Source: Methylomonas sp. LL1
Lineage (GTDB): Bacteria; Pseudomonadota; Gammaproteobacteria; Methylococcales; Methylomonadaceae
DNA: 64,000 nt
NCBI RefSeq assembly: GCF_015711015.1
Contig: NZ_CP064653.1
Span: 2,852,001-2,916,000 of the forward strand
Direction: 5' to 3'
A program made the translations under genes and the position numbers. A model generated the notes under the pieces. It ran no database searches. It was given only the letters and a program-made list of their open reading frames with translations, and was not told the origin of the DNA. Of this stretch, positions 18,955-26,609 are shown in pieces; the first letter of the stretch is position 1; each line of letters starts with the position of its first letter.

Positions 18955-19992
18955 ATGACCCAGACATTAAAAACCGGCCCGACCGAACAAGTCACCCTAA
19001 CCCAATTCATTATCGAGCAACAACGCGGCCTGCCGGACGCTTCCGGCACCTTTACCCTGCTGCTGAATAATATCGTCACCGCCTGCAAACAGATCTCCCA
19101 TCGCGTCAACCGCGGCGCGCTGATCGGCGTATTGGGTAGCGCCGAATCGGAAAACGTGCAGGGCGAGGTGCAGAAAAAACTCGACATCATCACCAACGAC
19201 ATCATGGTCAAGGCCCTGGACTGGGGTGGACACTTGGGCGGCATGGCATCCGAGGAAATCGACGATCCGATCAAAATCCCCAAACAATATCCGAAAGGCA
19301 AATATCTGGTGTTGTTCGATCCGCTGGACGGCTCGTCCAACATCGACATCAACCTGACGGTCGGAACCATTTTTTCGGTGCTGCGCTGCCGCGAAGGCGT
19401 GGAACCGGAAACCGAGGATTTCCTGCGCAAGGGTACCGAACAAGTCTGCGCCGGCTTCGTGCTGTACGGCCCGTCGACCATGCTGGTGCTGACCACCGGC
19501 AAAGGCGTCAATGGTTTTACCTTGGATCAGGATATAGGCGAATTCATCCTGACTCATCACAACATGCGCATCCCGGAAGACACCAGCGAATTTGCCATCA
19601 ACATGTCCAATCAACGTTTTTGGGAGCCACCGGTCAAACGCTATATCGACGAATGCCTGGCCGGCGAGGAAGGCCCGCGCGGCAAGAACTTCAACATGCG
19701 TTGGGTGGCCTCCTTGGTGGCCGACGTATACCGCATCCTCAATCGCGGCGGCGTGTTTCTCTACCCCTACGACTTACGCGACCCGGATAGGCCCGGCAAA
19801 CTGCGCCTGATGTACGAGGCCAATCCCATGGCTTTCATCATCGAACAAGCCGGCGGCGTTTGCAGCACAGGCCAGGAGCGGGTGCTTGAACTAAAACCGC
19901 ATGACATACACCAACGAGTACCGTTGATTTTCGGATCCAAAAATGAAGTCGAACGCCTTATCAGCTATTACCAACAACCATCCAACGGCTAG
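18955..19992 (+). CDS. fbp: class I fructose-1,6-bisphosphatase
   Basis: FBPase I hydrolyses fructose 1,6-bisphosphate to fructose 6-phosphate in gluconeogenesis and in sugar-phosphate regeneration. The metal-binding signature [20 protein letters not shown] lies near residues 122-141. Other family segments are [26 protein letters not shown]-type replaced by MEWGGHLGG-like [37 protein letters not shown], and the C-terminal GSKNEVERL. The length (345) is slightly above that of the E. coli enzyme (332). The frame overlaps the start of the Fnr-type gene by 50 bp, which suggests translational coupling if the upstream start of that gene is used. Confidence 0.96.
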   Translation: MTQTLKTGPTEQVTLTQFIIEQQRGLPDASGTFTLLLNNIVTACKQISHRVNRGALIGVLGSAESENVQGEVQKKLDIITNDIMVKALDWGGHLGGMASEEIDDPIKIPKQYPKGKYLVLFDPLDGSSNIDINLTVGTIFSVLRCREGVEPETEDFLRKGTEQVCAGFVLYGPSTMLVLTTGKGVNGFTLDQDIGEFILTHHNMRIPEDTSEFAINMSNQRFWEPPVKRYIDECLAGEEGPRGKNFNMRWVASLVADVYRILNRGGVFLYPYDLRDPDRPGKLRLMYEANPMAFIIEQAGGVCSTGQERVLELKPHDIHQRVPLIFGSKNEVERLISYYQQPSNG

Positions 19993-20707
19993 AAACTTGA
20001 ACGCGTCCCATAACCAAGTTATTTGCAGCAACTGCAGTCTCGATAACATTTGTCTACCACGCGGCTTGTCTCAGGCCGAAATCGACAACATCAGCAAAGT
20101 GGTTAAAGCCCGAAAAACCCTGCAACGCGGCGATTTCATCTATCGCGAAGGCGATAATTTCAAAGGCATACTGGCGATCAAATCCGGTAGCGCCAAACTG
20201 ATTGCCAACGACAACCACGGCAATGAGCATATCCTGAACATATTACTGCCCGGCGAATTATTGGGCTTCGACGGCTTATCCAACGAACGCCACGGCTGCG
20301 CGGCGATTGCCTTGGAAACCATGACCTTTTGCATCCTGCCGGCCGACAATATCGATCAACTGTTCCAGAACCTGCCCGGCCTGACGCGTGAACTGTTCCG
20401 CCATTCCGGCGAAAAAATGCTGGAAGATAAAAATCAGCTGGTACTCAGCAAACGGCCGGCGGAAGAGCGCCTGGCCTATTTTCTGATCAGTTTGTCGGAG
20501 CGCCTGAAACGCCGGGGATTTTCGTCGTCGGAATTCAAACTATCGCTGACCCGCCAGGAAATCGGCAATCATCTGGGCCTGGCCCTGGAAACCGTCAGCC
20601 GCTTGTTGAAGAAATTTCAGGATGACAATTTGATCGTGGTGCAAAACCGCTTCATTCAGATCAAAAACCTGAGCTTATTGAAAGGATTGCTGCAACCGGT
20701 GGATTGA
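19943..20707 (+). CDS. fnr: Fnr-type oxygen-responsive regulator (Crp/Fnr family)
   Basis: The N-terminus has Cys28, Cys31 and Cys37 (CX2CX5C), and there is a fourth Cys in [10 protein letters not shown] near 127. This is the set that holds the oxygen-labile 4Fe-4S cluster of E. coli Fnr. A cyclic-nucleotide-binding fold follows, then the dimer helix and a winged helix-turn-helix with the recognition segment [11 protein letters not shown], whose Glu, Ser and Arg match Fnr, so it should bind TTGAT-N4-ATCAA boxes. The annotated ATG overlaps fbp by 50 bp; a TTG at 19997 is an alternative start that keeps all four Cys. In a methanotroph it would switch genes under oxygen limitation. Confidence 0.9.
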   Translation: MKSNALSAITNNHPTARNLNASHNQVICSNCSLDNICLPRGLSQAEIDNISKVVKARKTLQRGDFIYREGDNFKGILAIKSGSAKLIANDNHGNEHILNILLPGELLGFDGLSNERHGCAAIALETMTFCILPADNIDQLFQNLPGLTRELFRHSGEKMLEDKNQLVLSKRPAEERLAYFLISLSERLKRRGFSSSEFKLSLTRQEIGNHLGLALETVSRLLKKFQDDNLIVVQNRFIQIKNLSLLKGLLQPVD

Positions 20708-20742
20708 TGCCGCGGGCTGGGATTTGCGTTGTTGGTCCCAGC

Positions 20743-21144
20743 CTATGAGCCGCGACCATCCTTCAAAATTTGCTGAAGCTGTCTGGTTCTTTCGCGGGTC
20801 AGTTCAGCCTTGCTAGATAATAACAACAGGGGATACATGCTACCCCAGCAGATCCTTACATCCTCTTCCGCGCATGCAAACCTTGCTTCTAGGTCGGCGT
20901 CACGAAATGATAGCCAAGCTTTTTGGGCGAGACGCAGTTTGCTAATAAATAACGGGGCATCAGCCTCTTTTTTGATCAGAGCCTGATAGGTTTGATTTAA
21001 CTCTTGATCCGCCTTAGCAAAGTCATCACTCGCACAAGCGTTAAGCTCTAATTGGTTCCCAGCTTCATTACATTTGATCTCATCATCGGCCCATGATGCT
21101 ATTGGAGCAAGCGCGATAACGAACCAGAAAACTATTTGATGCAT
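20743..21144 (-). CDS. LprI-like lysozyme-inhibitor family protein (DUF1311)
   Basis: The 133-residue precursor has a signal peptide (residues 1-19, ending SWA). The mature part has the LprI pattern: KCNEAGNQLELNACASDDFAKADQELNQTYQAL, then LRLAQKAWLSFRDADLEARFAC, then CWGSMYPLLLLSSKAELTRERTRQL. Conserved Cys pairs form two disulfides in this family. The mycobacterial founder inhibits lysozyme; most proteobacterial members are uncharacterised periplasmic proteins. It stands alone, convergent with fnr, with GAGG upstream of the ATG as ribosome binding site. Confidence 0.87.
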   Translation of the reverse strand: MHQIVFWFVIALAPIASWADDEIKCNEAGNQLELNACASDDFAKADQELNQTYQALIKKEADAPLFISKLRLAQKAWLSFRDADLEARFACAEEDVRICWGSMYPLLLLSSKAELTRERTRQLQQILKDGRGS

Positions 21145-21186
21145 AGAGCAACCTCGGCAACGAAAAACTCAATCAATGTAGGATAT

Positions 21187-21256
21187 GCATCGCGTACCTG
21201 TTTCAAATATTAAACGGTGCGAAATATCCGAAGAAGGTACGCGATGCGTACCCTAC
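21187..21256. repeat. pair of GGTACGCGATGCGTACC palindromic elements in inverted orientation
   Basis: The segment AAGGTACGCGATGCGTACC at 21234-21252 is a perfect 7-bp stem with a GAT loop, followed by CTAC. A half-copy in the opposite orientation (GCATCGCGTACC) lies at 21187-21198, 36 bp away. The same 23-bp sequence occurs again at 52040-52062 in this window. Two elements facing each other across a short spacer is the layout of REP doublets (REPIN-like elements). Confidence 0.75.
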
Positions 21257-21262
21257 CCACTG

Positions 21263-21372
21263 GTTCCCAAACTCCGGTTTGGGAACAACGTCTTGAAAGC
21301 TCCAGCTTTCATTGATTTGATCAGGAAACAGGCGCTTTCAAGATCGGGTAGCCAAGTTGGAGTTTGGCTACC
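21263..21372. repeat. cluster of nested hairpins
   Basis: Three perfect inverted repeats follow each other: GTTCCCAAAC-4-GTTTGGGAAC (21263-21286), CTTGAAAGC with GCTTTCAAG (21292-21300 and 21334-21342), and GGTAGCCAA-8-TTGGCTACC (21347-21372). Such a density does not look like coding sequence or a single terminator. It is probably part of the dispersed-repeat island that runs from 21187 to about 21600. Confidence 0.7.
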
Positions 21373-21394
21373 AAGGCGCCGTAAGGTGTAATCT

Positions 21395-21481
21395 GTAGGG
21401 CGTCAATAGGCGATAGCCGTATTGCGCCGCATGCCGGGTTTTATTCATTCGGCGCAATGCCCGTTGGTTATTGCGCCCTAC
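21395..21481. repeat. 87-bp imperfect inverted repeat with GTAGGGCG termini (MITE-like)
   Basis: The element begins GTAGGGCGTCAATAGG and ends TTATTGCGCCCTAC, and the two halves pair with only a few mismatches up to a GCATGCCGGG-containing centre. It has the size and shape of a small non-autonomous element or REP-like palindrome. One end directly abuts the attC-like segment. Similar GCGCAATAACC...GGGCATTGCGCC sequences recur in many gammaproteobacterial intergenic regions, from memory; this needs a genome search. Confidence 0.65.
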
Positions 21482-21596
21482 GCGGGCTAAGGGGCGCGCC
21501 GCTTGGCTGACTTTAACGAAGCCTGCGCACCCTGGTAAAAAACAAAACTTCAAAACGGCTAGCGGGCGGCGCGTCCCTTTGAGCGCTGGGTTAGGT
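21482..21596 (-). other. attC-like recombination site, probably damaged at its 3' end
   Basis: Read on the - strand, the segment starts with ACCTAAC (fits RYYYAAC, the R'' box of integron attC sites). It continues with an arm CTCAAAGGGACGCGCCG, and after about 60 bp has the partly complementary arm CGGCGCGCCCCTTAG. The final R' box should read GTTRRRY; here the sequence is GCGTAGGG at the edge of the 87-bp repeat, so the box is lost or one base short. On the other side of the small gene the - strand has GTTAGGTTGC (21883-21874), the exact 10-bp complement of GCAACCTAAC at the start of this site, as expected for the two ends of one circular cassette. Confidence 0.55.
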
Positions 21597-21869
21597 TGCG
21601 GACCCATTGTGAGCACCAATATGTTTTGCTCCGACCTTGAAAAGGAGCCAGGCTGAAACGGGCACTGTAACGAACGATAAGAGTTGACACCAAAAGAGAC
21701 CAACTCCGAGCCAGGGCAACAACTCGACTGTACCAGCAGAGCACTGTGCAAGGTTTTTGAGATTGCCTTGGCATTCGAAGTATTCATACGCCCAAACGGC
21801 TAACTGCCAACCGCCGAGTGTTACAGCAGCGGGTAATAATGCAAACATGTATCGAAGAAACCATGACAT
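21591..21869 (-). CDS. small two-helix membrane protein in a probable relic integron cassette
   Basis: The 92-residue product has two membrane helices (about 8-28 and 50-77) and a short outside loop with two cysteines (ECQGNLKNLAQC) that could form a disulfide. No named family is recognised. Two things fit a gene cassette. The ATG lies 7 bp after a GTTAGGT box at 21883-21877, and the stop codon TAA is contained in the ACCTAAC box of the attC-like site. The last residues (AHNGSAT) do not look conserved. There is no integrase gene in the window. It stands alone on the - strand in a repeat-rich gap between lprI and yadH. Confidence 0.55.
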   Translation of the reverse strand: MSWFLRYMFALLPAAVTLGGWQLAVWAYEYFECQGNLKNLAQCSAGTVELLPWLGVGLFWCQLLSFVTVPVSAWLLFKVGAKHIGAHNGSAT

Positions 21870-22012
21870 ACAAGCAACCTAACAATTGATTAGTAGGCAA
21901 ATCTGCCTGATAAGTTGATATTGAGCGTATTTTCAGGCACTTTCACCCCGATATTCCACATACATTGTGTAAATTTTTCTCGATAAGCATCGCATGCGCG
22001 ACTAAGCCAATG

Positions 22013-22777
22013 TCAATTCTTAATCCCAACACCCTTGTTCAACAACCACAAACTGAACACACTCAAAAACACAATAAACCCCACTGTCATTGCAAACGCC
22101 AGCACGACATCGACATCGGTCACGCCGATCAGGCCATAGCGGAAGGTATTGATCATGTACAAAATCGGGTTGCAGCGGGCAATGCCTTGCCATAGCGGCG
22201 GCAGCATCGCCAACGAGTAAAACACCCCGCCCAAATAACTCAATGGCGTCAACACGAAGTTGGGGACGATGGAAATATCGTCGAAACTGTCGGCGAACAC
22301 CGCATTGATAAAGCCGGCCAAGGCAAATATCGTTGCCGTCAACAACAGCATGGCACCGGCGATTCCCCAGTGGGTGACGCTAACCTGGGTAAACAGCATG
22401 GAAATAGCCGCCACCACCGCGCCGACCATCACGCCCCTGGCGATACCGCCGCAGACATAACCGGTCAATATTACCCAGTTGGGTACCGGCGCCACCAACA
22501 GTTCCTCGATATGATGCTGAAACTTGGTGGAATAAAACGACGACACTACGTTGGAATATGAATGACTGATCACCGACATCAATACCACTCCCGGCACGAT
22601 GTAATCCATGTAACTGACGCCATGCACGCTGCCGATGCGCGCGCCGATCAGCCTGCCGAAAATCAAAAAATACAAGGCGGTGGTGACGGCCGGCGGCAAC
22701 AGCGTTTGCGGCCAGATGCGGGTAAACCGGCGAATTTCCTTGAACAGGATGGTGCGAAAGGCGACGGAATACATCAT
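22013..22777 (-). CDS. yadH: ABC-2 type transporter permease (YadH-like)
   Basis: This 254-residue inner-membrane protein has six membrane segments and the ABC-2 pattern. The N-terminal FKEIRRFTRIWPQTLLPP segment lies along the membrane, and GVVLMSVISHSYSNVVSSFY and the late SYLGGVFYSLAMLPPLWQ segment are close to E. coli YadH and related exporters. It overlaps the ATPase gene by 4 bp and would dimerise and pair with it. The substrate of YadGH is not known. Confidence 0.9.
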   Translation of the reverse strand: MMYSVAFRTILFKEIRRFTRIWPQTLLPPAVTTALYFLIFGRLIGARIGSVHGVSYMDYIVPGVVLMSVISHSYSNVVSSFYSTKFQHHIEELLVAPVPNWVILTGYVCGGIARGVMVGAVVAAISMLFTQVSVTHWGIAGAMLLLTATIFALAGFINAVFADSFDDISIVPNFVLTPLSYLGGVFYSLAMLPPLWQGIARCNPILYMINTFRYGLIGVTDVDVVLAFAMTVGFIVFLSVFSLWLLNKGVGIKN

Positions 22778-23679
22778 TGCACCAGATCGATAAACAGTTG
22801 TTCCAGACGATTGGATTTGTTCTTCAGACTCAATACCTCGATCCGCAATGCCGACAACTGCTGAAACAGGCGATTGAGCCCCAGGCTTTTCGGCACCGCC
22901 ACATTCAACACCCGGCTATCGGCTAATTCGATGTCATAGCCGTCGATCACCGGCGCTTGCTCCAGGCTTTGCCCAATATCCAAGACAAAATGATCGGTAT
23001 GTATCCGGTTCAACAGACTGTTCATGGCCGATTTTTCGACGATTTCGCCATTATTGATAATGGCGATATTGCGGCACAGGCTTTCGGCTTCTTCCAGATA
23101 ATGGGTGGTTAAAATGATGGTGGTGCCCTCGCGGTTGACCTCTTGCATCATCTGCCACATCGAGCGGCGGATTTCGATGTCCACCCCGGCGGTCGGCTCG
23201 TCCAGAATCAGCAGACGCGGTTTGTGTACCATGGCTCTGGCTATCATCAAACGTCGCTTCATGCCGCCCGACAAGCGCCGGGATACCGTATTGCGCCTGT
23301 CCCATAAATCCATTTGTTTCAAACATTGTTCAGTTTGCGCCAGCGCCTGTTTGCGCGGAATCCCATAATAACCGGCCTGATACAACACCACGTTTTTGAC
23401 GGTTTCGAACTGGTTGAAATTGACTTCCTGCGGCACCAAGCCGATGCTGCTCTTGGCTTGTTCATTATCCTTGTTCAAATCATGACCGAACACTTGCACC
23501 ACGCCGCTGGTTTTAGTGACCAGCGAACTGATAATACCGATCAAGGTCGATTTGCCGGCGCCGTTGGGGCCGAGCAACGCAAAAAAATCGCCGCTATCCA
23601 CCTCGAGATCCACGCCTTTCAAAGCCTGGAAACCGTTCTTATAGGTCTTTTTTAGATTCTGAATGGATAAAGCCTTCAT
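22774..23679 (-). CDS. yadG: ABC transporter ATP-binding protein (YadG-like)
   Basis: This ATPase of about 301 residues has Walker A (LLGPNGAGKSTLIG) near residue 40, the signature SGGMKRRLMIARAM, Walker B (LLILDEPTAGVD) and the switch His in TTHYLEEAE. The C-terminal ~75 residues are an accessory domain typical of YadG/DrrA exporters. The start is placed at the ATG giving MKALSIQNLKKTYKNGF; an upstream open frame of 25 codons looks non-coding. It is cotranscribed with the permease through a 4-bp overlap, and divergent from ppx, with a palindrome between the two. Confidence 0.92.
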   Translation of the reverse strand: MKALSIQNLKKTYKNGFQALKGVDLEVDSGDFFALLGPNGAGKSTLIGIISSLVTKTSGVVQVFGHDLNKDNEQAKSSIGLVPQEVNFNQFETVKNVVLYQAGYYGIPRKQALAQTEQCLKQMDLWDRRNTVSRRLSGGMKRRLMIARAMVHKPRLLILDEPTAGVDIEIRRSMWQMMQEVNREGTTIILTTHYLEEAESLCRNIAIINNGEIVEKSAMNSLLNRIHTDHFVLDIGQSLEQAPVIDGYDIELADSRVLNVAVPKSLGLNRLFQQLSALRIEVLSLKNKSNRLEQLFIDLVQ

Positions 23680-23740
23680 GGGGTAGTTTATAATGCGACA
23701 ACTAGAACAGGCGCGAGACCAATGGACAACGCCTAACGCC

Positions 23741-23763
23741 GGGAATTTTAACAAAATTCCCGA
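23741..23763. repeat. perfect palindrome CGGGAATTTT-AAC-AAAATTCCCG upstream of ppx
   Basis: A 10-bp perfect stem with a 3-base centre lies 62 bp upstream of yadG and 32 bp upstream of the ppx start, between the divergent genes. It could be an operator read by a dimeric regulator or an RNA hairpin in the ppx leader; there is no T-run that would make it a standard terminator on the + strand. Confidence 0.5.
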
Positions 23764-23794
23764 TGCCGCCTCAGCCTAAATCAGGAACATAACC

Positions 23795-25288
23795 GTGCCT
23801 ACTCCCATACCCACCAGTGTTGCCGCCGTCGATCTGGGTTCCAACAGCTTTCATATGATCATTTGCAGCCTGAAGGACGGCAAATTGCAAATCATAGACC
23901 GCTTGAAGGAAATGGTACGCTTGGCGGCCGGCTTGAGCGAAGACAAATATCTCGACCAACCCACTCAGGAAAAAGCCCTGGCCTGCTTGGAGCGTTTCGG
24001 GCAACGCATCAATAACTTCGCCCCCAACAGCGTGCGCATCGTCGGCACCAACACCTTGCGCCTGGCTAAAAATTCCCAACAATTCATCCGCAAGGCGGAA
24101 AAGGCTCTAGGCCATCCCATCCACATCATTTCCGGCATCGAAGAAGCCCGCTTGATCTATCAAGGCGTCGCGCATAGCCTGTCCAGTAACGCCAACAATC
24201 GCTTCGTGATGGATATAGGCGGCAGCAGCACCGAATATATCATCGGCCAACACGATACGGCCCACACCAAGGAAAGCTTGAACATGGGTTGCGTTACAGT
24301 CAGCCAAAGTTTTTTCAAGAACGGCGCCATTTCCAAAAAAGCCTTTAAAAAAGCCACATTATTCGCCGAACACCATTTGGAGCCGTTTCAGGACACGTTC
24401 AACAGCAGAAACTTCGACGAAGCCATCGGCGCTTCCGGCAGCTTGAAAGCCATCAGCAATGTGCTGGAAACCTCCGGCTTCAGCAACAACGGCATTACGC
24501 TGGACGGCCTGGAACAACTGGTCGCGCATTTACTGACACTACAACACATCGATCAAATCAACTTTCCGGCGCTAAGCTTGGAACGGCGTCCGGTGTTCAT
24601 CGGCGCGGTGGCCATTGTCCATGCGACGTTCAAAACATTGAACATCCAACAAATGACCGTGTCCGACGGCGCCTTGCGCGAAGGCCTGGTGTATGACTTA
24701 TTGGGACGGATTTACGATCACGACATCCGCTCGCAAACCAGCCGGACCATCGCCGAACGCTATCACACCGACATCCGCCATTCGGAACAGCTCAAGGAAA
24801 CCCTGCGTTACATGGTGGCGCAACTGGAACATCATCCTTGCTTTGACGACAATTCGGCCAGTCTGCAATTCCTGGAATGGGCGGCGGATTTACACGAAAT
24901 CGGCTTTGAAATTGCCCACAGCCAATATCATAAGCATAGCGCCTATATCATTGAAAACGGCGACCTGGCAGGCTTCTCCAAACAAGATCAGCAAATTCTG
25001 TCCCGGTTGGTACGCAGTCACCGTAAAAAACTCAGCCAGACCAGATTCGAAGACCTGCCTAGCCCCTGGGACCGGCACGCACCGATCATGACCATTCTGT
25101 TCAGGCTGGCGACGGTATTGCACCGCAACCGCCACAGCCAGCGTCCAGACTTTCAGATCAACATCGACGATAGAAACATACAACTGACCTTCCCCGAGCA
25201 ATGGTTGGAACAAGCGCCGTTGACCCAGGCCGACCTCGGCCAGGAAGTACAATACCTGAAAGAAGCCAGGTTCAATCTGGCCTTTTGA
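23795..25288 (+). CDS. ppx: exopolyphosphatase (Ppx/GppA family)
   Basis: This enzyme releases phosphate from polyphosphate (Ppx) or converts pppGpp to ppGpp (GppA). The actin-like ATPase fold is shown by VAAVDLGSNSFHMIIC at residues 9-24 and DIGGSSTEYIIG near 143. The C-terminal half carries the HD-type helical domain (LHEIGFEIAHSQYHKHSAYIIEN) found in the long, ~500-residue form. The start is GTG at 23795 with AGGAAC upstream. Length (497) and order favour Ppx over GppA, but the two cannot be separated by eye. The next gene begins 3 bp after the stop, so the two are coupled. Confidence 0.92.
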   Translation: MPTPIPTSVAAVDLGSNSFHMIICSLKDGKLQIIDRLKEMVRLAAGLSEDKYLDQPTQEKALACLERFGQRINNFAPNSVRIVGTNTLRLAKNSQQFIRKAEKALGHPIHIISGIEEARLIYQGVAHSLSSNANNRFVMDIGGSSTEYIIGQHDTAHTKESLNMGCVTVSQSFFKNGAISKKAFKKATLFAEHHLEPFQDTFNSRNFDEAIGASGSLKAISNVLETSGFSNNGITLDGLEQLVAHLLTLQHIDQINFPALSLERRPVFIGAVAIVHATFKTLNIQQMTVSDGALREGLVYDLLGRIYDHDIRSQTSRTIAERYHTDIRHSEQLKETLRYMVAQLEHHPCFDDNSASLQFLEWAADLHEIGFEIAHSQYHKHSAYIIENGDLAGFSKQDQQILSRLVRSHRKKLSQTRFEDLPSPWDRHAPIMTILFRLATVLHRNRHSQRPDFQINIDDRNIQLTFPEQWLEQAPLTQADLGQEVQYLKEARFNLAF

Positions 25289-25291
25289 TCG

Positions 25292-26557
25292 ATGTTCAAA
25301 TCGTTAAATATCCCCAAACCGGTCAGAATTCTGCTTTATGCCGGCCTGATATTCATCCTGCTGTTCAATTTGTTATTGTTGTTCGCGATTGACGACACAC
25401 CCTTGTTGAAAATGCACCAGGGCCTGAATCGCGACGACATCCAACGCGCCAAGCAAATCCTGCATCTGACACCGGAAGAACGGGACCAAATCAAGACCAT
25501 CGTCCTGAATCAAAAAGACATCAACATCGCCGTCAATTACCTGCTGAATCACTTCTTCGAAAATACGGTTCAGATTCAGGTGGGGGAGCAAATCATTTTT
25601 GCCCAAATCGCGGTGTTCGTGCCCAAGACCATTTGGGGGCAATATCTGGATTTCAGCTTCAAATTGCTTCAAACCGATACCGGCGTCAAAATCAAATCCT
25701 TTAAAATCGGCGAAATATCGGTTCCCGACCCGGCGGCGAATTATCTGATTCCGGCCATTGCGCATACCACTCCGCTACGCAAATACTGGCAACTGGCCGA
25801 TAACTACGTCAAGGACATCCGCTTCACGCCGGACGGCCTCCAAATCAGTTATCTGGGTTCCATGGTGCAAGCGGCCAAGCAACTGGCGATTCAAAAACAC
25901 CGCGAATATCCTAACCTGCATTTGTACCAACAACAGATCAACGACATCGTCAGCCAACATGATCCTGCCTGGCGCCTATCCCTGATGGAGTTGTTGCAAC
26001 CCTTGTTTTCATCCGCCTATCAGCGCTCGACGGATGACAACGCGATTCAAGAAAACCGCGCGGTGATCATCGCGGTGGGCAGTTACATCTACAAACACGA
26101 ATTACGCCGTTATTTACCGCTGGGCCTGGTTTACAGCAAGGAATACCAGGTGTTTGCCTATAAACGCATCGACATTCCGCAACACTTTATCGCATCGGCC
26201 CTGTTGGCGGCGGTGGACGCCTCGTTGTTGAGCGAGCAATTGGCCGTAGACAAGGAACTGGGCGACGCCGAACAAGGCAGCGGCTTTAGCTTCATCGATT
26301 TGACCGCGGACCGGGCCGGCACCCGCTTCGGCCAGCTTGCGATCGCTTCTCCGAAACAAGCCCGTGAGCTGCAGCGCCAGCTATCGGAAGCCAAGGATTA
26401 CACCGCCATCATTCCGAATATCCAGGGCTTGCCGGAGCAAATGGACGAACCGACATTCAACAGCCGATTCGGCAATACCGGCAGCCAGCCCTATCGGGAT
26501 ATGATTGCGGAAATCGATAAACGCATCGCGGACTTACCGTTGTATCAAGCACGTTAA
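25292..26557 (+). CDS. unknown membrane-anchored protein coupled to ppx
   Basis: The 421-residue product has one N-terminal membrane helix (LLYAGLIFILLFNLLLLFAI, about 14-33) and a large soluble domain that should lie outside the inner membrane. I do not recognise a family. Visible features are an early helical part (LNRDDIQRAKQILHLTPEERDQIKTIVLNQKDINIAVNYLLNHFF region), a beta-rich middle, and a distinctive C-terminal motif, GSGFSFIDLTADRAGTRFG, at about residues 328-346, followed by a helical tail. The start lies 3 bp after the ppx stop, so it is translated from the same message, and a link to polyphosphate or stringent response is possible but inferred from position only. Confidence 0.8.
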   Translation: MFKSLNIPKPVRILLYAGLIFILLFNLLLLFAIDDTPLLKMHQGLNRDDIQRAKQILHLTPEERDQIKTIVLNQKDINIAVNYLLNHFFENTVQIQVGEQIIFAQIAVFVPKTIWGQYLDFSFKLLQTDTGVKIKSFKIGEISVPDPAANYLIPAIAHTTPLRKYWQLADNYVKDIRFTPDGLQISYLGSMVQAAKQLAIQKHREYPNLHLYQQQINDIVSQHDPAWRLSLMELLQPLFSSAYQRSTDDNAIQENRAVIIAVGSYIYKHELRRYLPLGLVYSKEYQVFAYKRIDIPQHFIASALLAAVDASLLSEQLAVDKELGDAEQGSGFSFIDLTADRAGTRFGQLAIASPKQARELQRQLSEAKDYTAIIPNIQGLPEQMDEPTFNSRFGNTGSQPYRDMIAEIDKRIADLPLYQAR

Positions 26558-26609
26558 TTTTGAATAGCCCTCGGTTCCGCTGAATTGAGTCGGCTCAACC
26601 CTGCCCTAC

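Noticed and set aside
18997..19614. Antisense open frame of 205 codons inside fbp
   Set aside because: It is the complement of conserved FBPase codons, with no motif of its own.
20743..20950. Fnr box or other named operator near fnr and fbp
   Set aside because: No TTGAT-N4-ATCAA sequence was found close to the promoters by eye.
21368..21787. 139-codon - strand frame across the repeat island
   Set aside because: Its first half is out of frame with the better-supported small membrane protein and its second half is translated repeat sequence.
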